From Cellulomonas composti (lineage in GTDB: Bacteria > Actinomycetota > Actinomycetes > Actinomycetales > Cellulomonadaceae), in the NCBI RefSeq assembly GCF_007990245.1, contig NZ_BJWG01000012.1, forward strand, positions 62,001-126,000: a DNA stretch of 64,000 nucleotides, given 5' to 3'. Under the pieces are notes generated by a model. The model did no database searches. It was not told the DNA's origin and saw only the letters and a program-made list of their open reading frames with translations. The position numbers and the translations under genes were made by a program. Positions 8,155 through 15,953 of this stretch are shown one piece after another (position 1 is the first letter of the stretch; the number at the start of each line of letters is the position of its first letter).

Positions 8155-8549
8155 GAGTCGGTGCCCTTCGTGGACGTGGGGGTGCGGGGGCCGGGCTCGT
8201 CGAGGAGCGCGTCGATGACGTCGCGCGTCGCGACCCAGGCGGCGACGTTGCGCCGGTACACGGCCCGGCCTGCGTCGGTGATCCGGTAGTACTTGCGGCG
8301 CCCGCCCTGCGACTCGTCGCCCCAGTACGCCTCGACGAGGCCGTCGTGGCTGAGGCGACGGTAGGTCGCGTAGAGCGTGGCCTCCTTGATCTCGTGCGCA
8401 CCGCCCGTGGCGTCGCGGATCGCCTTGTAGATCTCGAAGCCGTAGCGGTCCCCGCGGCGCAGGGTCGCCAGCACGATCGTGTCGGTGTGGCCGCGCAGCA
8501 GGTCCGCCGAGAAGGCGTCGTCCGCGCGGGCGTCGGTCGAGTGCATCAC
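8151..8549 (-). CDS. PadR-family transcriptional repressor
   Basis: A 132-residue winged-helix regulator of the PadR/lineage family. The N-terminal domain (about 15-90) shows the family pattern LRGHTDTIVLATLRRGDRYG followed by KEATLYATYRRL, with recognition-helix wing GGRRKYYRIT. It probably represses its own operon with the 7189 membrane gene. A TACAGT box (8557-8562) lies 7 nt before GTG 8549, supporting a leaderless start there; ATG 8546 is the next codon. The TGATCA-centred AT-rich stretch at 8560-8575 is a plausible operator. Confidence 0.9.
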   Translation of the reverse strand: MMHSTDARADDAFSADLLRGHTDTIVLATLRRGDRYGFEIYKAIRDATGGAHEIKEATLYATYRRLSHDGLVEAYWGDESQGGRRKYYRITDAGRAVYRRNVAAWVATRDVIDALLDEPGPRTPTSTKGTDS

Positions 8550-8556
8550 GACGAGT

Positions 8557-8571
8557 ACTGTATCTGATCAA
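8557..8571 (-). promoter_or_regulatory. PadR operon promoter/operator region
   Basis: TACAGT (minus strand, 8557-8562) is placed for a leaderless start at 8549. The adjacent palindromic TGATCA is the only AT-rich stretch between this operon and the divergently read sequence, so it is a candidate autorepression site. Confidence 0.4.
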
Positions 8572-8595
8572 CTACTAGACGACAACCAGCCGTTC

Positions 8596-9207
8596 TCACG
8601 CCCGGCGTGCGACGACCCGCTCGACGAGCCGCGCCCGCGTCGCCGACTCCTCCACCGCCACGAGCCCCGCCTCCGGCAGCCGCAGCAACGGCCGGCGCAG
8701 GTACCGCTCGCCGTTGCGCCGGCCGACCAGGTCCGCCCCGCGCTGCACCGTCCGCCAGAACCGCGACGACGAAGCGACGTGGTCGACGAGCAGCACCCGG
8801 CCGTCGGCCCGCACCACGCGCGCGAGCTCGCGCAGCACCGCCACCTCGTCGGGCACGCAGCACAGCGCGAGCGTGCACACCACGGTGTCGAAGTCCTCGT
8901 CGTCGAACGGGAGCCCGCCCGCGTCCCCCCGATGGAACTCGGCGGCCAGCCCGAGGTCCGTGGCACGCCGCCGGGCGATCGCGATCATCTGCGCGCTGTG
9001 GTCCGTGAGCACCAGCTCGTCGGCCCGGCTGCCGTAGTAGGCCAGGTTGGCCCCGGTGCCCACCGCCACCTCGAGCGTCCGTCCGACGACCCGCTCGGCC
9101 ACCCACACGCGTGAACCAGCCAGGAACCGGCGCTCGACGAACGCCGTCGCCCGGTCGTACCCACCGGCCATCCGGTCCCAGTACTCGACGTGCGGTCCGT
9201 CGTCCAC
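8596..9207 (-). CDS. Class I SAM-dependent methyltransferase
   Basis: A 203-residue Rossmann-fold methyltransferase of the UbiE/Methyltransf_11 type. It opens with EYWDRMAGGYDRA. Motif I is LEVAVGTGANL (about 46-55), an acidic strand end is VLTD, and motif II/III are FDTVVCTLALCCVPD and LRELARVVRADGRVLLVDH. The acceptor substrate is unknown. The frame is open further upstream, but that would overlap tRNA-Lys; GTG 9207 (VDDGPHVEYWD) is the first start clear of it and begins just before the conserved region. It is followed 47 bases later by the PadR operon on the same strand. Confidence 0.85.
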   Translation of the reverse strand: MDDGPHVEYWDRMAGGYDRATAFVERRFLAGSRVWVAERVVGRTLEVAVGTGANLAYYGSRADELVLTDHSAQMIAIARRRATDLGLAAEFHRGDAGGLPFDDEDFDTVVCTLALCCVPDEVAVLRELARVVRADGRVLLVDHVASSSRFWRTVQRGADLVGRRNGERYLRRPLLRLPEAGLVAVEESATRARLVERVVARRA

Positions 9208-9249
9208 GGGTGCCCCGATCGTCGCGGAGTGAGTCGGTCCAGCGTCGGG

Positions 9250-9322
9250 TGGGCCCCGTGGGGATCGAACCCACAACCCGCGGATTAAAAGTCCGCTGCT
9301 CTGCCAGTTGAGCTAGAGGCCC
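9250..9322 (-). tRNA. tRNA-Lys (TTT)
   Basis: 73 nt without encoded CCA. The acceptor stem pairs GGGCCTC with GGGGCCC, the discriminator is A, the anticodon loop is CTTTTAA (TTT), and the T-arm is GTGGG-TTCGATC-CCCAC. Its 5' side borders the 9.3-13.7 kb mosaic island. Confidence 0.97.
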
Positions 9323-9776
9323 GGGTCATGCGGGAATGTACCTGAACCTCCCTAGGCGAAGACAAAGGGAGAAGTCGCAGAGTGCGCTGGGCGCCGCCTG
9401 TCCCGTCGGCAGCGTACCTGCGAGCCACGCGGGCGAGGGCTACGCCTGCTCCTGGGCGGCGTTCGCCGGGCGCTCGACAAGTTGACCGGGTGCGGCATGT
9501 GCTTCGTTGAAGAGGCCGCGAAGGACGAGGTCGTCGGCGGCAGGGCCGCGGAGCAGGCCGCCTCGTCGGTCGAGCGTGCGGTGCGCGGTCCTGACGATCA
9601 GGAGCGTCAGCCCATTGGCCGGTACCTGCACGCGTCGGCGGTCGTCGTAGATGCGGCGCTGCTCGCCGCGGTGGCCCCGCTGACCGTAAGCCGGTCTGGC
9701 TTGTCGAAGTGTGCGACGGGGTGATCGTGCTGGCGCTCGTAGACCTCGACGACGAGATTGAGTTCCGGTCAGAGCC
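9323..9776. other. Decayed sequence between tRNA-Lys and the hsdR remnant
   Basis: 454 bases with no gene I can support. Short frames on both strands (60-80 codons) have no recognisable domain. Base composition is slightly less GC-biased than the neighbouring genes, in line with degraded acquired DNA. Confidence 0.5.
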
Positions 9777-9881
9777 GCGGTCCTGCACGGACCAGACCGC
9801 GGCGGTCAGCTGCGCGTCGATCAGGACGCGTGCCCGCTGCTCGGCCGCGAGGCGCGTGGCGTCATCAGCGGGCATGGCCAC
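9777..9881 (-). pseudogene. 5' fragment of type I restriction subunit HsdR
   Basis: 35 codons in one frame read as the conserved N-terminus of HsdR-type restriction/translocase subunits: PADDATRLAAEQRARVLID, then QLTAAVWSVQDR. The next expected piece (ELNL...) appears immediately afterwards but in another frame and behind a stop, so the gene is frameshifted. The rest of the roughly 1,000-residue protein is absent. Bases 9323-9776 hold only short overlapping open frames that I cannot assign. This is a decayed restriction gene at the edge of the island. Confidence 0.6.
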
Positions 9882-9997
9882 GCCCTAGGCGGCGCGTCGG
9901 CCGGTCGGCGGGCACTTGGCCGCCACGGTTCGGTCGAACGGTCGCCGCGTGCCATGAACGGCCCACCGCGCCGCCGGGCGGGCCGCGGGGGGAGGGC

Positions 9998-10669
9998 TCA
10001 GGGATGGGGGCTGCCCGAGAGGTACAGCGGATGCGACCGGGGGTACGGCGACCGTGTTGCCGGGTGGGCGAATGCCTGCGCCTGGAGCAGGTCAGCGTTC
10101 GGCCTCGGGCCCCTCTCGACGAGGGCGGCGCGATCTGCATCGGTGAGCATGGCCTTGAGTCGGTCTCGGATGGGCTCGATGACGTCATCGAGCCGGCGTC
10201 GCATCTCGTCGATCAGGGTGATGAAGCTGTTCACCTGTTCGGTGGGCATGGTGTTGCACACGGTGGGCGCGCTCACGTCGAGGACGTTCAGTGTCTTCGC
10301 GTCGAGGATGCCGATCGGGTAGGTGACCGACAGGTCGGACTGTGAGTGGGCGATGGTGCGGTTCCGGAACCGTGCGACGAGGTCGTGCGTCGCGACCAGT
10401 TCCTCGGGGACCTGGACGAACGACGTGACAGGCGTGCGCACCTTCGAAGCGAAGAACGTTCGGCAGTACGCCATCACCGCGTTCGCGATGAGCGACCGCT
10501 CCACACCGCCGGGTAGTCCCGTGTTCCCTGCGCTTGCGCTCAGCGCCAGCGTGAGTGCTTCGCGAGCTTCCGTCAGGTCGGCCGCGTGGCTGGACAGCTC
10601 GATGAACAGTCGGGTGTCTGCGCAGTCCGGGACCAGCACGAACTCCACGCGTCGTTGGTCGTCGTCCAC
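9998..10669 (-). CDS. HEPN-like (RNase-type) uncharacterised protein
   Basis: A 223-residue, mostly helical protein. The motif R102-N-R-T-I-A-H108, inside ...LVARFRNRTIAHS, fits the HEPN signature R(N/D)x4-5H, usually an RNase active site in toxins and abortive-infection proteins such as AbiU2-like families. An upstream helix pair (AREALTLALSA and RSLIANAVMAYCRTFFASK) fits the expected four-helix bundle. GTG 10669 is chosen because a CATACT box lies 6 nt upstream; an earlier GTG at 10717 adds 16 poorly conserved residues. No antitoxin-like partner is adjacent. It is flanked by the hsdR remnant and the IS3 element, so defence is the likely context. Function is inferred only. Confidence 0.5.
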   Translation of the reverse strand: MDDDQRRVEFVLVPDCADTRLFIELSSHAADLTEAREALTLALSASAGNTGLPGGVERSLIANAVMAYCRTFFASKVRTPVTSFVQVPEELVATHDLVARFRNRTIAHSQSDLSVTYPIGILDAKTLNVLDVSAPTVCNTMPTEQVNSFITLIDEMRRRLDDVIEPIRDRLKAMLTDADRAALVERGPRPNADLLQAQAFAHPATRSPYPRSHPLYLSGSPHP

Positions 10670-10762
10670 CGCCCAAGTATGACCGGGGAGAACGCGCCGG
10701 GTTGAGCTTCTGAGCACGGACTCGTGCGCTGCCGACGCCCTGGACTGGGCGCCTGGGTCTGC

Positions 10763-10779
10763 TGCACGGATAGGTGACA
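10763..10779. repeat. IS3-family terminal inverted repeat, orfB side
   Basis: CTGCACGGATAGGTGACA-type terminus matching the complement of 11990-12006. Identity extends outward to 10755. Confidence 0.8.
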
Positions 10780-10786
10780 GTCGGTC

Positions 10787-11662
10787 TCAGGCGGCGAGTG
10801 CGACCTGAGGGGTGTTGATGGTCTCGTACTCGATGGGGGTCAGTCGACCGAGGCGGGCTTGTCTGCGTCGGCGGTGGTAGGTCCGTTCGATCCAGATGAT
10901 GATCGCCAGGCGTAGGTCCTCGCGGGTGGCCCAGCGGCGCCGGTCCAGAACGTTCTTCTGCAGCAGGGAGAAGAAGCTCTCCATGGCGGCGTTGTCCCCG
11001 GCGGAGGCGACCTGACCCATGGATCCGGCCAGGTCGTGGCGGGTCAGTTCACGCAGCACCTTCCTGCTGCGGAACTGGCTGCCTCGGTCCGAGTGCACGA
11101 TGCACCCGGCTACGTCACCGCGGCGTTGCACGGCGCTGACCAGGGCATTCACCGCGATCCGGGACTTCATGCGGTCGCTGATCGAGTACCCCACGATCCG
11201 GCCCGAGTACACGTCCTTGATCGCACACAGGTACAGCTTGCCCTCGGCTGTGGGGTGCTCGGTGATGTCCCACAGCCACAGCCGGTTCGGGGCGTCGGCC
11301 CGGAACTGGCGGCGCACGAGGTCGTCGTGGGCCGCCGGCCCGGGCTTCTTGCCGTTCTTGCCTCGCGCCTTGCCGAACACCGACCACCAGCGGTTGTCCC
11401 GGCAGATCCGCCACACCCGCCGGTCACACGCCGACAGGCCGGCCAGAGCGGCCTCGTCGGCGAGCAGCCGGTGGCCGAACTCGGGGTCGTCACGGTGGGC
11501 GTCGAACAGCACGTTCGCCAGATACGCCTCGTCGAGGTCGTGCCTGGTCACCGGGGCGGCCAGCCAGCGGTAGTAGGGCTGTCGGGCGAGCTTGAGGACC
11601 CGGCACGTCACCGTGACGGGGACACCGTCGGCGGCGAGCTCACTCACGAGCGGGTACATCAT
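10787..11662 (-). CDS. IS3-family transposase OrfB (DDE integrase)
   Basis: A 291-residue catalytic half of an IS3-family transposase. It has an HTH_21-like N-terminus (YRWLA, FGHRLL) followed by an rve integrase core. The catalytic triad is D132 (WLWDITEHP), D192 (VHSDRGSQF) and E228 (AAMESFFSLL), giving the diagnostic D-35-E spacing of the family. The frame is complete. Its ATG overlaps the orfA stop within GGGAAAATGATG. A -1 slip on the A-run would fuse orfA to orfB, the usual way this family makes active OrfAB transposase. Confidence 0.95.
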   Translation of the reverse strand: MMYPLVSELAADGVPVTVTCRVLKLARQPYYRWLAAPVTRHDLDEAYLANVLFDAHRDDPEFGHRLLADEAALAGLSACDRRVWRICRDNRWWSVFGKARGKNGKKPGPAAHDDLVRRQFRADAPNRLWLWDITEHPTAEGKLYLCAIKDVYSGRIVGYSISDRMKSRIAVNALVSAVQRRGDVAGCIVHSDRGSQFRSRKVLRELTRHDLAGSMGQVASAGDNAAMESFFSLLQKNVLDRRRWATREDLRLAIIIWIERTYHRRRRQARLGRLTPIEYETINTPQVALAA

Positions 11663-11955
11663 TTTCCCGGCAGATGCGCCTGGGACAGGTAGGCCGCGGC
11701 GCGGCGCAGCACCTCGACCTCCTGCTCGAGCAGCCGGTTGCGGCGGCGCAGCTCACGCAGCTCGACCGACTCGCCAGCCGTCACACCGGGACGGTTGCCG
11801 TCCTCGACGTCGGCAGCGTGCATCCAGTTGCGCAGGCACGAGTCGGAGATGCCGAAGTCCTTCGCGATCTGCGAGACCGGGGCTTCCCCGCGGCGGGCGA
11901 TCGCCACGACGTCGTCGCGGAACTCCTTGGGGTGGGGTCTGGGCACGGTGCACAT
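11659..11955 (-). CDS. IS3-family transposase OrfA
   Basis: A 98-residue DNA-binding half of the element. It has a helix-turn-helix of the transposase_8 family (KEFRDDVVAIARRGEAPVSQ, then FGISDSCLRNWM) and a C-terminal leucine-zipper-like heptad segment (ELRELRRRNRLLEQEVEVLRRA) for multimerisation. The ATG follows GGAAGG. It ends in the A-rich overlap with orfB. Confidence 0.94.
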   Translation of the reverse strand: MCTVPRPHPKEFRDDVVAIARRGEAPVSQIAKDFGISDSCLRNWMHAADVEDGNRPGVTAGESVELRELRRRNRLLEQEVEVLRRAAAYLSQAHLPGK

Positions 11956-11989
11956 CCTTCCAGCGGGGACCGCGTCCCCACAGGTCAGG

Positions 11990-12006
11990 TGTCACCTATC
12001 CGTGCA
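11990..12006. repeat. IS3-family terminal inverted repeat, orfA side
   Basis: TGTCACCTATCCGTGCA, the exact complement of the repeat at the other end. Identity continues outward to 12014. Confidence 0.8.
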
Positions 12007-12113
12007 GCAGACCCCCTTTTCACCTCAGCGGGCCGGGTTCTGCCGACCTCCCGCCTCGTGACCCGTAGTGTCGTTGCCGCAGCACCCGGCCCGACTTCGA
12101 CGATGGGGGAACG

Positions 12114-13226
12114 ATGGCAGTAGCGCCTGCGGCCAACGGCGGCCTGGCTTCCGCGATCGAGGACGAGTCCGTCACGCAGCGCGCGAACATCGCCCTGTAC
12201 GGGGCGACCGGGGCGGGCAAGTCGACGCTACTGAACGCGATCTTCGGGGAGTCGTTCGCCGAGACGGGTGTGGGTGAGCCCGTGACGAGCGCCACGCAGA
12301 TGTTCACCAACGAGGCCGGCACGCTCGCGATCTACGACGGTGCTGGCCTGGAGCTCGGTGACAAGTCCCCGGTGCGTGACCTGCGTCGGCGGATCAGCCG
12401 GAACCGGCGGGGGGACGACGACGCTCTCATCCACGTGGCCTGGTACTGCGTGAACAGCAAGACCGATCGCCTCGAGCAGGGCCAGCGTCAGGTGATCCAG
12501 GAGGTCGCGCGGCGGGGGATCCCTGTGGTGCTCGTGCTGACGAAGGTCTCTGTTCGCGACGGTGTCGTCGATCCGGCGGCGGTGGCGCTCGCGGACGCGA
12601 TCGAGGCGATGGGACTGCCGATCGTCACTGGCCGGCCGGTGGTGACGGCCGCTGTCGACGATGCGTTCAACGGCACGGGTCGGTACGGGCTGGAGGCGCT
12701 GCTCGACGTGACCTACGGGGTCGTCCCGGAGGCCCAGCGCATCGCCCTGGCAGCTGCGCAGAAGATCGACCTGGCCATCAAGGCGCGGTACGCGCGGTCG
12801 TGGATCGCCGGCGCGGTCGCGTTCGCCGGGGGTGTGGGCGCGACCCCGATCCCGGTCGCTGACGCGGTCGTGCTCGTCCCGGCGCAGGCGGCGATGATGG
12901 CGAAGATCGCCGGGGTCTACGGGATCTCCAAGGAGAAGGCAGCCACACTCGTCGGCACCTCGACCGCCGCCGCCGCCATGGGCGGCAAGCTCGCGGCCAG
13001 CAGCCTGGTCAAGCTCGTTCCGGGAGTGGGGTCGGTCATCTCGGCCGGCGTGGCCGCCACGATCACTGGAGTCGTCGGCGAGAGCTGGCGCGCGACCGCC
13101 GAGCGGGTCTTCACGGGGAAGATCGATCTCGACGACGCCCAGCAGGTCGCTGACCTTGCCGACATGTTCACGGGCTACGTCAAGGCAGGCAAGGGCGCTG
13201 AGCGGGTCCCCGACGTCACACCATGA
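12114..13226 (+). CDS. Era-like GTPase with C-terminal DUF697 membrane-associated domain
   Basis: A 370-residue protein with an N-terminal TRAFAC-class G domain: G1 GATGAGKST (30-38), G3 DGAG (75-78) and G4 LTKVS (142-146, where the usual TKxD Asp is replaced). A C-terminal DUF697/YcjF-like region (about 230-330) follows, with Gly/Ala-rich hydrophobic segments (WIAGAVAFAGGVGATPIPVAD and GGKLAASSLVKLVPGVGSVISAG, overall). Such proteins usually sit at membranes; members occur in stress and defence islands, but the role is unproven. The ATG follows GATGGGGGAACG. It is the first gene past the IS3 element and appears to be transcribed alone. The missing G4 Asp suggests altered nucleotide specificity or weak GTP binding. 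Confidence 0.8.
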   Translation: MAVAPAANGGLASAIEDESVTQRANIALYGATGAGKSTLLNAIFGESFAETGVGEPVTSATQMFTNEAGTLAIYDGAGLELGDKSPVRDLRRRISRNRRGDDDALIHVAWYCVNSKTDRLEQGQRQVIQEVARRGIPVVLVLTKVSVRDGVVDPAAVALADAIEAMGLPIVTGRPVVTAAVDDAFNGTGRYGLEALLDVTYGVVPEAQRIALAAAQKIDLAIKARYARSWIAGAVAFAGGVGATPIPVADAVVLVPAQAAMMAKIAGVYGISKEKAATLVGTSTAAAAMGGKLAASSLVKLVPGVGSVISAGVAATITGVVGESWRATAERVFTGKIDLDDAQQVADLADMFTGYVKAGKGAERVPDVTP

Positions 13227-13662
13227 GACTCATGAGTCGGCGGGTGCGCCCGCCGATGCCGGCCCGGGGCGGCCAGCGGGTCCAGCGGGTCTACTGCACG
13301 AGGCGGTGACTGTTCCGCGTCCAGTGTGAGGGTCCCGCCTCTGCCCGGGCTGGGTGGCTCTGGCGCCCACGAGACCGTGATCGCTGCGGCCTCGTGGGCG
13401 CGGCGTTCCGGCTCGGGCGCTACCGCGTTCTCGCGACACACGAGGTGCCGTTCCGCATCGTCGCCATCGCGGTCTGGTGCAGCGACTGCATGGAAGCAGC
13501 TCACCGGCATCGTTCCAGGTACGAGTTAGTCCACTCATGTCCCACAGGGGCGGTGGACGGGGACTACAACTGGGAGAGCCCTCGGGATAACACCTGCGCA
13601 GTCTAGGGGTGCCTGGCGGGCACGTTCTGGGAGTCCACGCCCCAGATCCCACGCGGGTGCGG
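13227..13662. other. Gene-free gap after the GTPase gene
   Basis: 436 bases. Only frames of 60-110 codons without codon bias or recognisable domains are present on either strand. No RNA gene, repeat or clear terminator was seen. It is probably the right-hand edge of the mosaic island. Confidence 0.5.
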
Positions 13663-15567
13663 TCAGCCGGTGATCCCCGAGGTCGACGCGACGACGTCGG
13701 CGATCTTGCGTGCGAGGGCCTCGTAGAACATCGACAGCGGGAACTCGTCGTCCAGCACCGCGTCCGTCAGCGCGCGCGGCGGGCCGTCGAGGGGCAACGC
13801 CTCCGGTCCGCGGGCCCACACCGAGGCCGGGTGCGGCGTGAGGGTCTCGGAGACCAGGGCGTAGGCGGCGAGCCAGTGCGCGATCTTCGGGCGATCGATC
13901 GAGCGCCAGTAGAGCTGCTCGATGCGCTCGGCGAGCGCCATCACCGCCTCGGGTACGCGGGGCCAGTCGATGGTCAGGCGCGAGTCCGTCCAGTCGAGCA
14001 CGTGGTGCTGGTGCAACCACGCGAACAGGAGCTGCCCGCCCAGGCCGTCGTAGTTGCGGACGCGACTTCCCGTCACGGGGAAGCGGAAGATCCGGTCGAA
14101 CACCACGGCGTACTGCACGTAGCGGGCGTGCGGCACGCCGTCCTTCTCGAGCTCGACGGCCGCACGGAAGGCGGTGAGGTCGCAGCGCAGCTCCTCGAGC
14201 GAGTAGAGGAAGAACGGCATCCGCTGCTTGATCATGAACGGGTCGAAGGGCAGGTCACCGCGCATGTGGGTGCGGTCGTGCACGACGTCCCACAGGATGA
14301 ACGTCTCCTCGGCGAGCCGCTGGTCGGACAGCAGCCGCTCGGCGTCCGGCGGCAGGGCGAGCCGGGTGGTCTCGGCGGCGGCACGCACGACGCGGCGGAA
14401 CCGGGCGGCCTCGCGGTCGGCGAAGATCGCGCCCCAGGTGAACGGGGGGACCTCCCGGACGGCGACGGTCTCCGGGAACAGCACGGCGGAGTTGGTGTCG
14501 TACCCGGCGGTGAAGTCGAGGAACCGTACGGGGACGAACATCGAGTTGGTGAACCGGGTCGCCTCCAGGTCTGCGACCGTCTGCGGCCAGCGGACCTCGA
14601 GAAGCACCGCCTCGAGCAACCGGTCGGTGCTGCCGTTCTGGGTGTACATGGGAAACAGCACGACGTGCCGGCGGCCGTCGACGCGGTCACGCTCCGGGTG
14701 GAACAGGACGAGCGAGTCCAGGAAGTCGGGCACCTCGAAGCCGCTGTCGGCCCAGCGGGCCACGTCCTTGGTGAGAGCAACGAGGTAGTCCTCGTCGTGA
14801 GGCAGGGCCTCGGCGAGCAGATCGAGCGCCGACGACATGGTCGCGACGAGCGCGCGGGCACGCGGGTGGTCGGCACGGTCGGGTATTGAGCCGTCCTTGA
14901 CCTGCAGCTCGCGGACCGCGGCTGCGGCGTCCCGCAGCTCGGTCCAGGCGTGAGAACCCACGAGCGCGTCGTCGGCGATGCGCACGGGGCGGTCAGTCTC
15001 GGGGACCGGCCGGGGTGCCGCCCACAGCACGGCGTCGAGCAGGAGGGTGGGGCCGTCGGCAAGGTCCCCGAGCACATCGAGCCCCGTAGCGAGGACACGA
15101 CGGCCCGCCACCTCGGCGCCTGCGACGACGACGGGACCGCCGGCGCCGTCCGGCTCGTGCGGCCGGACCACGGCGACGAGCGGGGCCGCCGCCTCGGAGA
15201 TGTCCAGCGTCGCGACGACGTCGTGCCGCTCCTGGGTCGTCCAGGCGAGGACGTCCTCCTCGGTGGGCGTGCCGGTGCGAGCGACCGGGCGCGCGACGAC
15301 CTCGTTGACGCGCGACGACGGACGGGCTGCGATCCCGGCGGAGTGCAGCATCAGCTCCAGTCCGGCCTGCATCCCGGGCCCGACGAGCACGACGACGCCG
15401 GGCGCCGGCGCCGCCTGGCCGGTCGGCACCGCGGGCAGCACACCGTCCGTCAGGAGCACGTCGGGCGCGTCGTCGGCGCCGACCAGCACGACGCCGTGCC
15501 GCTCGACGTGCCGGCGGTGCGGCTCGGGGAGCTCGAAGGTGCTGTGGACGGTCGGGAACAGCCTCAT
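13663..15567 (-). CDS. DUF6421-family protein
   Basis: A 634-residue soluble protein of the actinobacterial DUF6421 family, function unknown. The conserved C-terminal two thirds (about 210-620) contain FPMYTQNGSTDRLLEAVLLE, a VVHDRTHMRGDLPFDPF block with H430-D-R-T-H434, and LYSLEELRCDLTAF. Paired His/Asp plus the downstream EE resemble a metal site, which is my inference. The N-terminal 200 residues look like a separate alpha/beta domain without a known motif. It is transcribed alone and divergent from the vWA lipoprotein gene. No signal peptide or membrane segment is present. Confidence 0.78.
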   Translation of the reverse strand: MRLFPTVHSTFELPEPHRRHVERHGVVLVGADDAPDVLLTDGVLPAVPTGQAAPAPGVVVLVGPGMQAGLELMLHSAGIAARPSSRVNEVVARPVARTGTPTEEDVLAWTTQERHDVVATLDISEAAAPLVAVVRPHEPDGAGGPVVVAGAEVAGRRVLATGLDVLGDLADGPTLLLDAVLWAAPRPVPETDRPVRIADDALVGSHAWTELRDAAAAVRELQVKDGSIPDRADHPRARALVATMSSALDLLAEALPHDEDYLVALTKDVARWADSGFEVPDFLDSLVLFHPERDRVDGRRHVVLFPMYTQNGSTDRLLEAVLLEVRWPQTVADLEATRFTNSMFVPVRFLDFTAGYDTNSAVLFPETVAVREVPPFTWGAIFADREAARFRRVVRAAAETTRLALPPDAERLLSDQRLAEETFILWDVVHDRTHMRGDLPFDPFMIKQRMPFFLYSLEELRCDLTAFRAAVELEKDGVPHARYVQYAVVFDRIFRFPVTGSRVRNYDGLGGQLLFAWLHQHHVLDWTDSRLTIDWPRVPEAVMALAERIEQLYWRSIDRPKIAHWLAAYALVSETLTPHPASVWARGPEALPLDGPPRALTDAVLDDEFPLSMFYEALARKIADVVASTSGITG

Positions 15568-15953
15568 GGGCGGGTCTCACTATCCGGGACGGGACGTTAC
15601 GGGACGGTACGTGCGAGCCTGCCGCGCCTGCGCCGACCGCGTCAACCGCACCGGTGCAGGAGCGCGCCATCACGGCGTGACCCAGCGAGCACGGCTGCCA
15701 GGTGGCCGGTCGTCGGGCTCGTCGGTGCCGCTCGCGGCCACCGACGGCGGCATGAAGGCGCGGACGGTCGCGCACGAAAGGTTGGGGCACCTGGGGCATC
15801 GAAACGATAACAATGGTCACGGGGATTGCTACCGAGATAACGATCGAGCGTTGCTGTTATCCGAACGGGATGTTTGCGTGACGCACCCGTGCTGGTCACA
15901 GGCCTGTACGCCCGAGAGGATTTAGTCCTCGGACAAGGGGGGGGGGGGCTCCC
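15568..15953. promoter_or_regulatory. Divergent control region with GATAAC/GTTATC palindrome and poly-G tract
   Basis: 386 bases between the DUF6421 and vWA genes. GATAAC occurs at 15806 and 15836, and GTTATC at 15856-15861. The last two form an inverted repeat (15836-15861) in an unusually AT-rich patch, a likely regulator site. Near 15911-15932 CCGAGAGGA/TCCTCGG can fold around TTTAGT, a possible -10 box. A run of 12 G (15937-15948) then leads to CTCCC and the ATG at 15954. Near 15600 there are direct GGGACG repeats. Confidence 0.5.
15937..15948 (+). repeat. Homopolymer of 12 G in the ribosome-binding position
   Basis: Twelve consecutive G end 5 nt before the vWA lipoprotein ATG and supply the only Shine-Dalgarno-like sequence. 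Tracts of this length are prone to slipped-strand length changes, so ribosome-site spacing could vary between cells. Confidence 0.6.

Larger units (their letters stand above)
10755..12014 (-). mobile_element. IS3-family insertion sequence
   Basis: A 1,260-bp element bounded by a perfect 25-bp inverted repeat, GGGTCTGCTGCACGGATAGGTGACA in part (10755-10779 and 11990-12014). It contains overlapping orfA and orfB. If the true tips are the TG...CA pair inside the repeat, the element is slightly shorter. No 3-4-bp direct target duplication is visible at any candidate boundary. Both frames are intact, so it could still be active. It separates the HEPN-like gene from the GTPase gene. Confidence 0.88.

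Noticed and set aside
9250..9322. tRNA-Lys as the attachment site of the island
   Set aside because: The island lies on the 5' side of the tRNA, no integrase is present, and no repeat of the tRNA 3' end was seen at 13.2-13.7 kb.
9440..9724. Short frames on both strands between tRNA-Lys and hsdR
   Set aside because: They overlap on opposite strands and have no recognisable family; decayed DNA is more likely.
13326..13606. Two overlapping short plus-strand frames after the GTPase gene
   Set aside because: No ribosome site, no codon bias, no recognisable domain.
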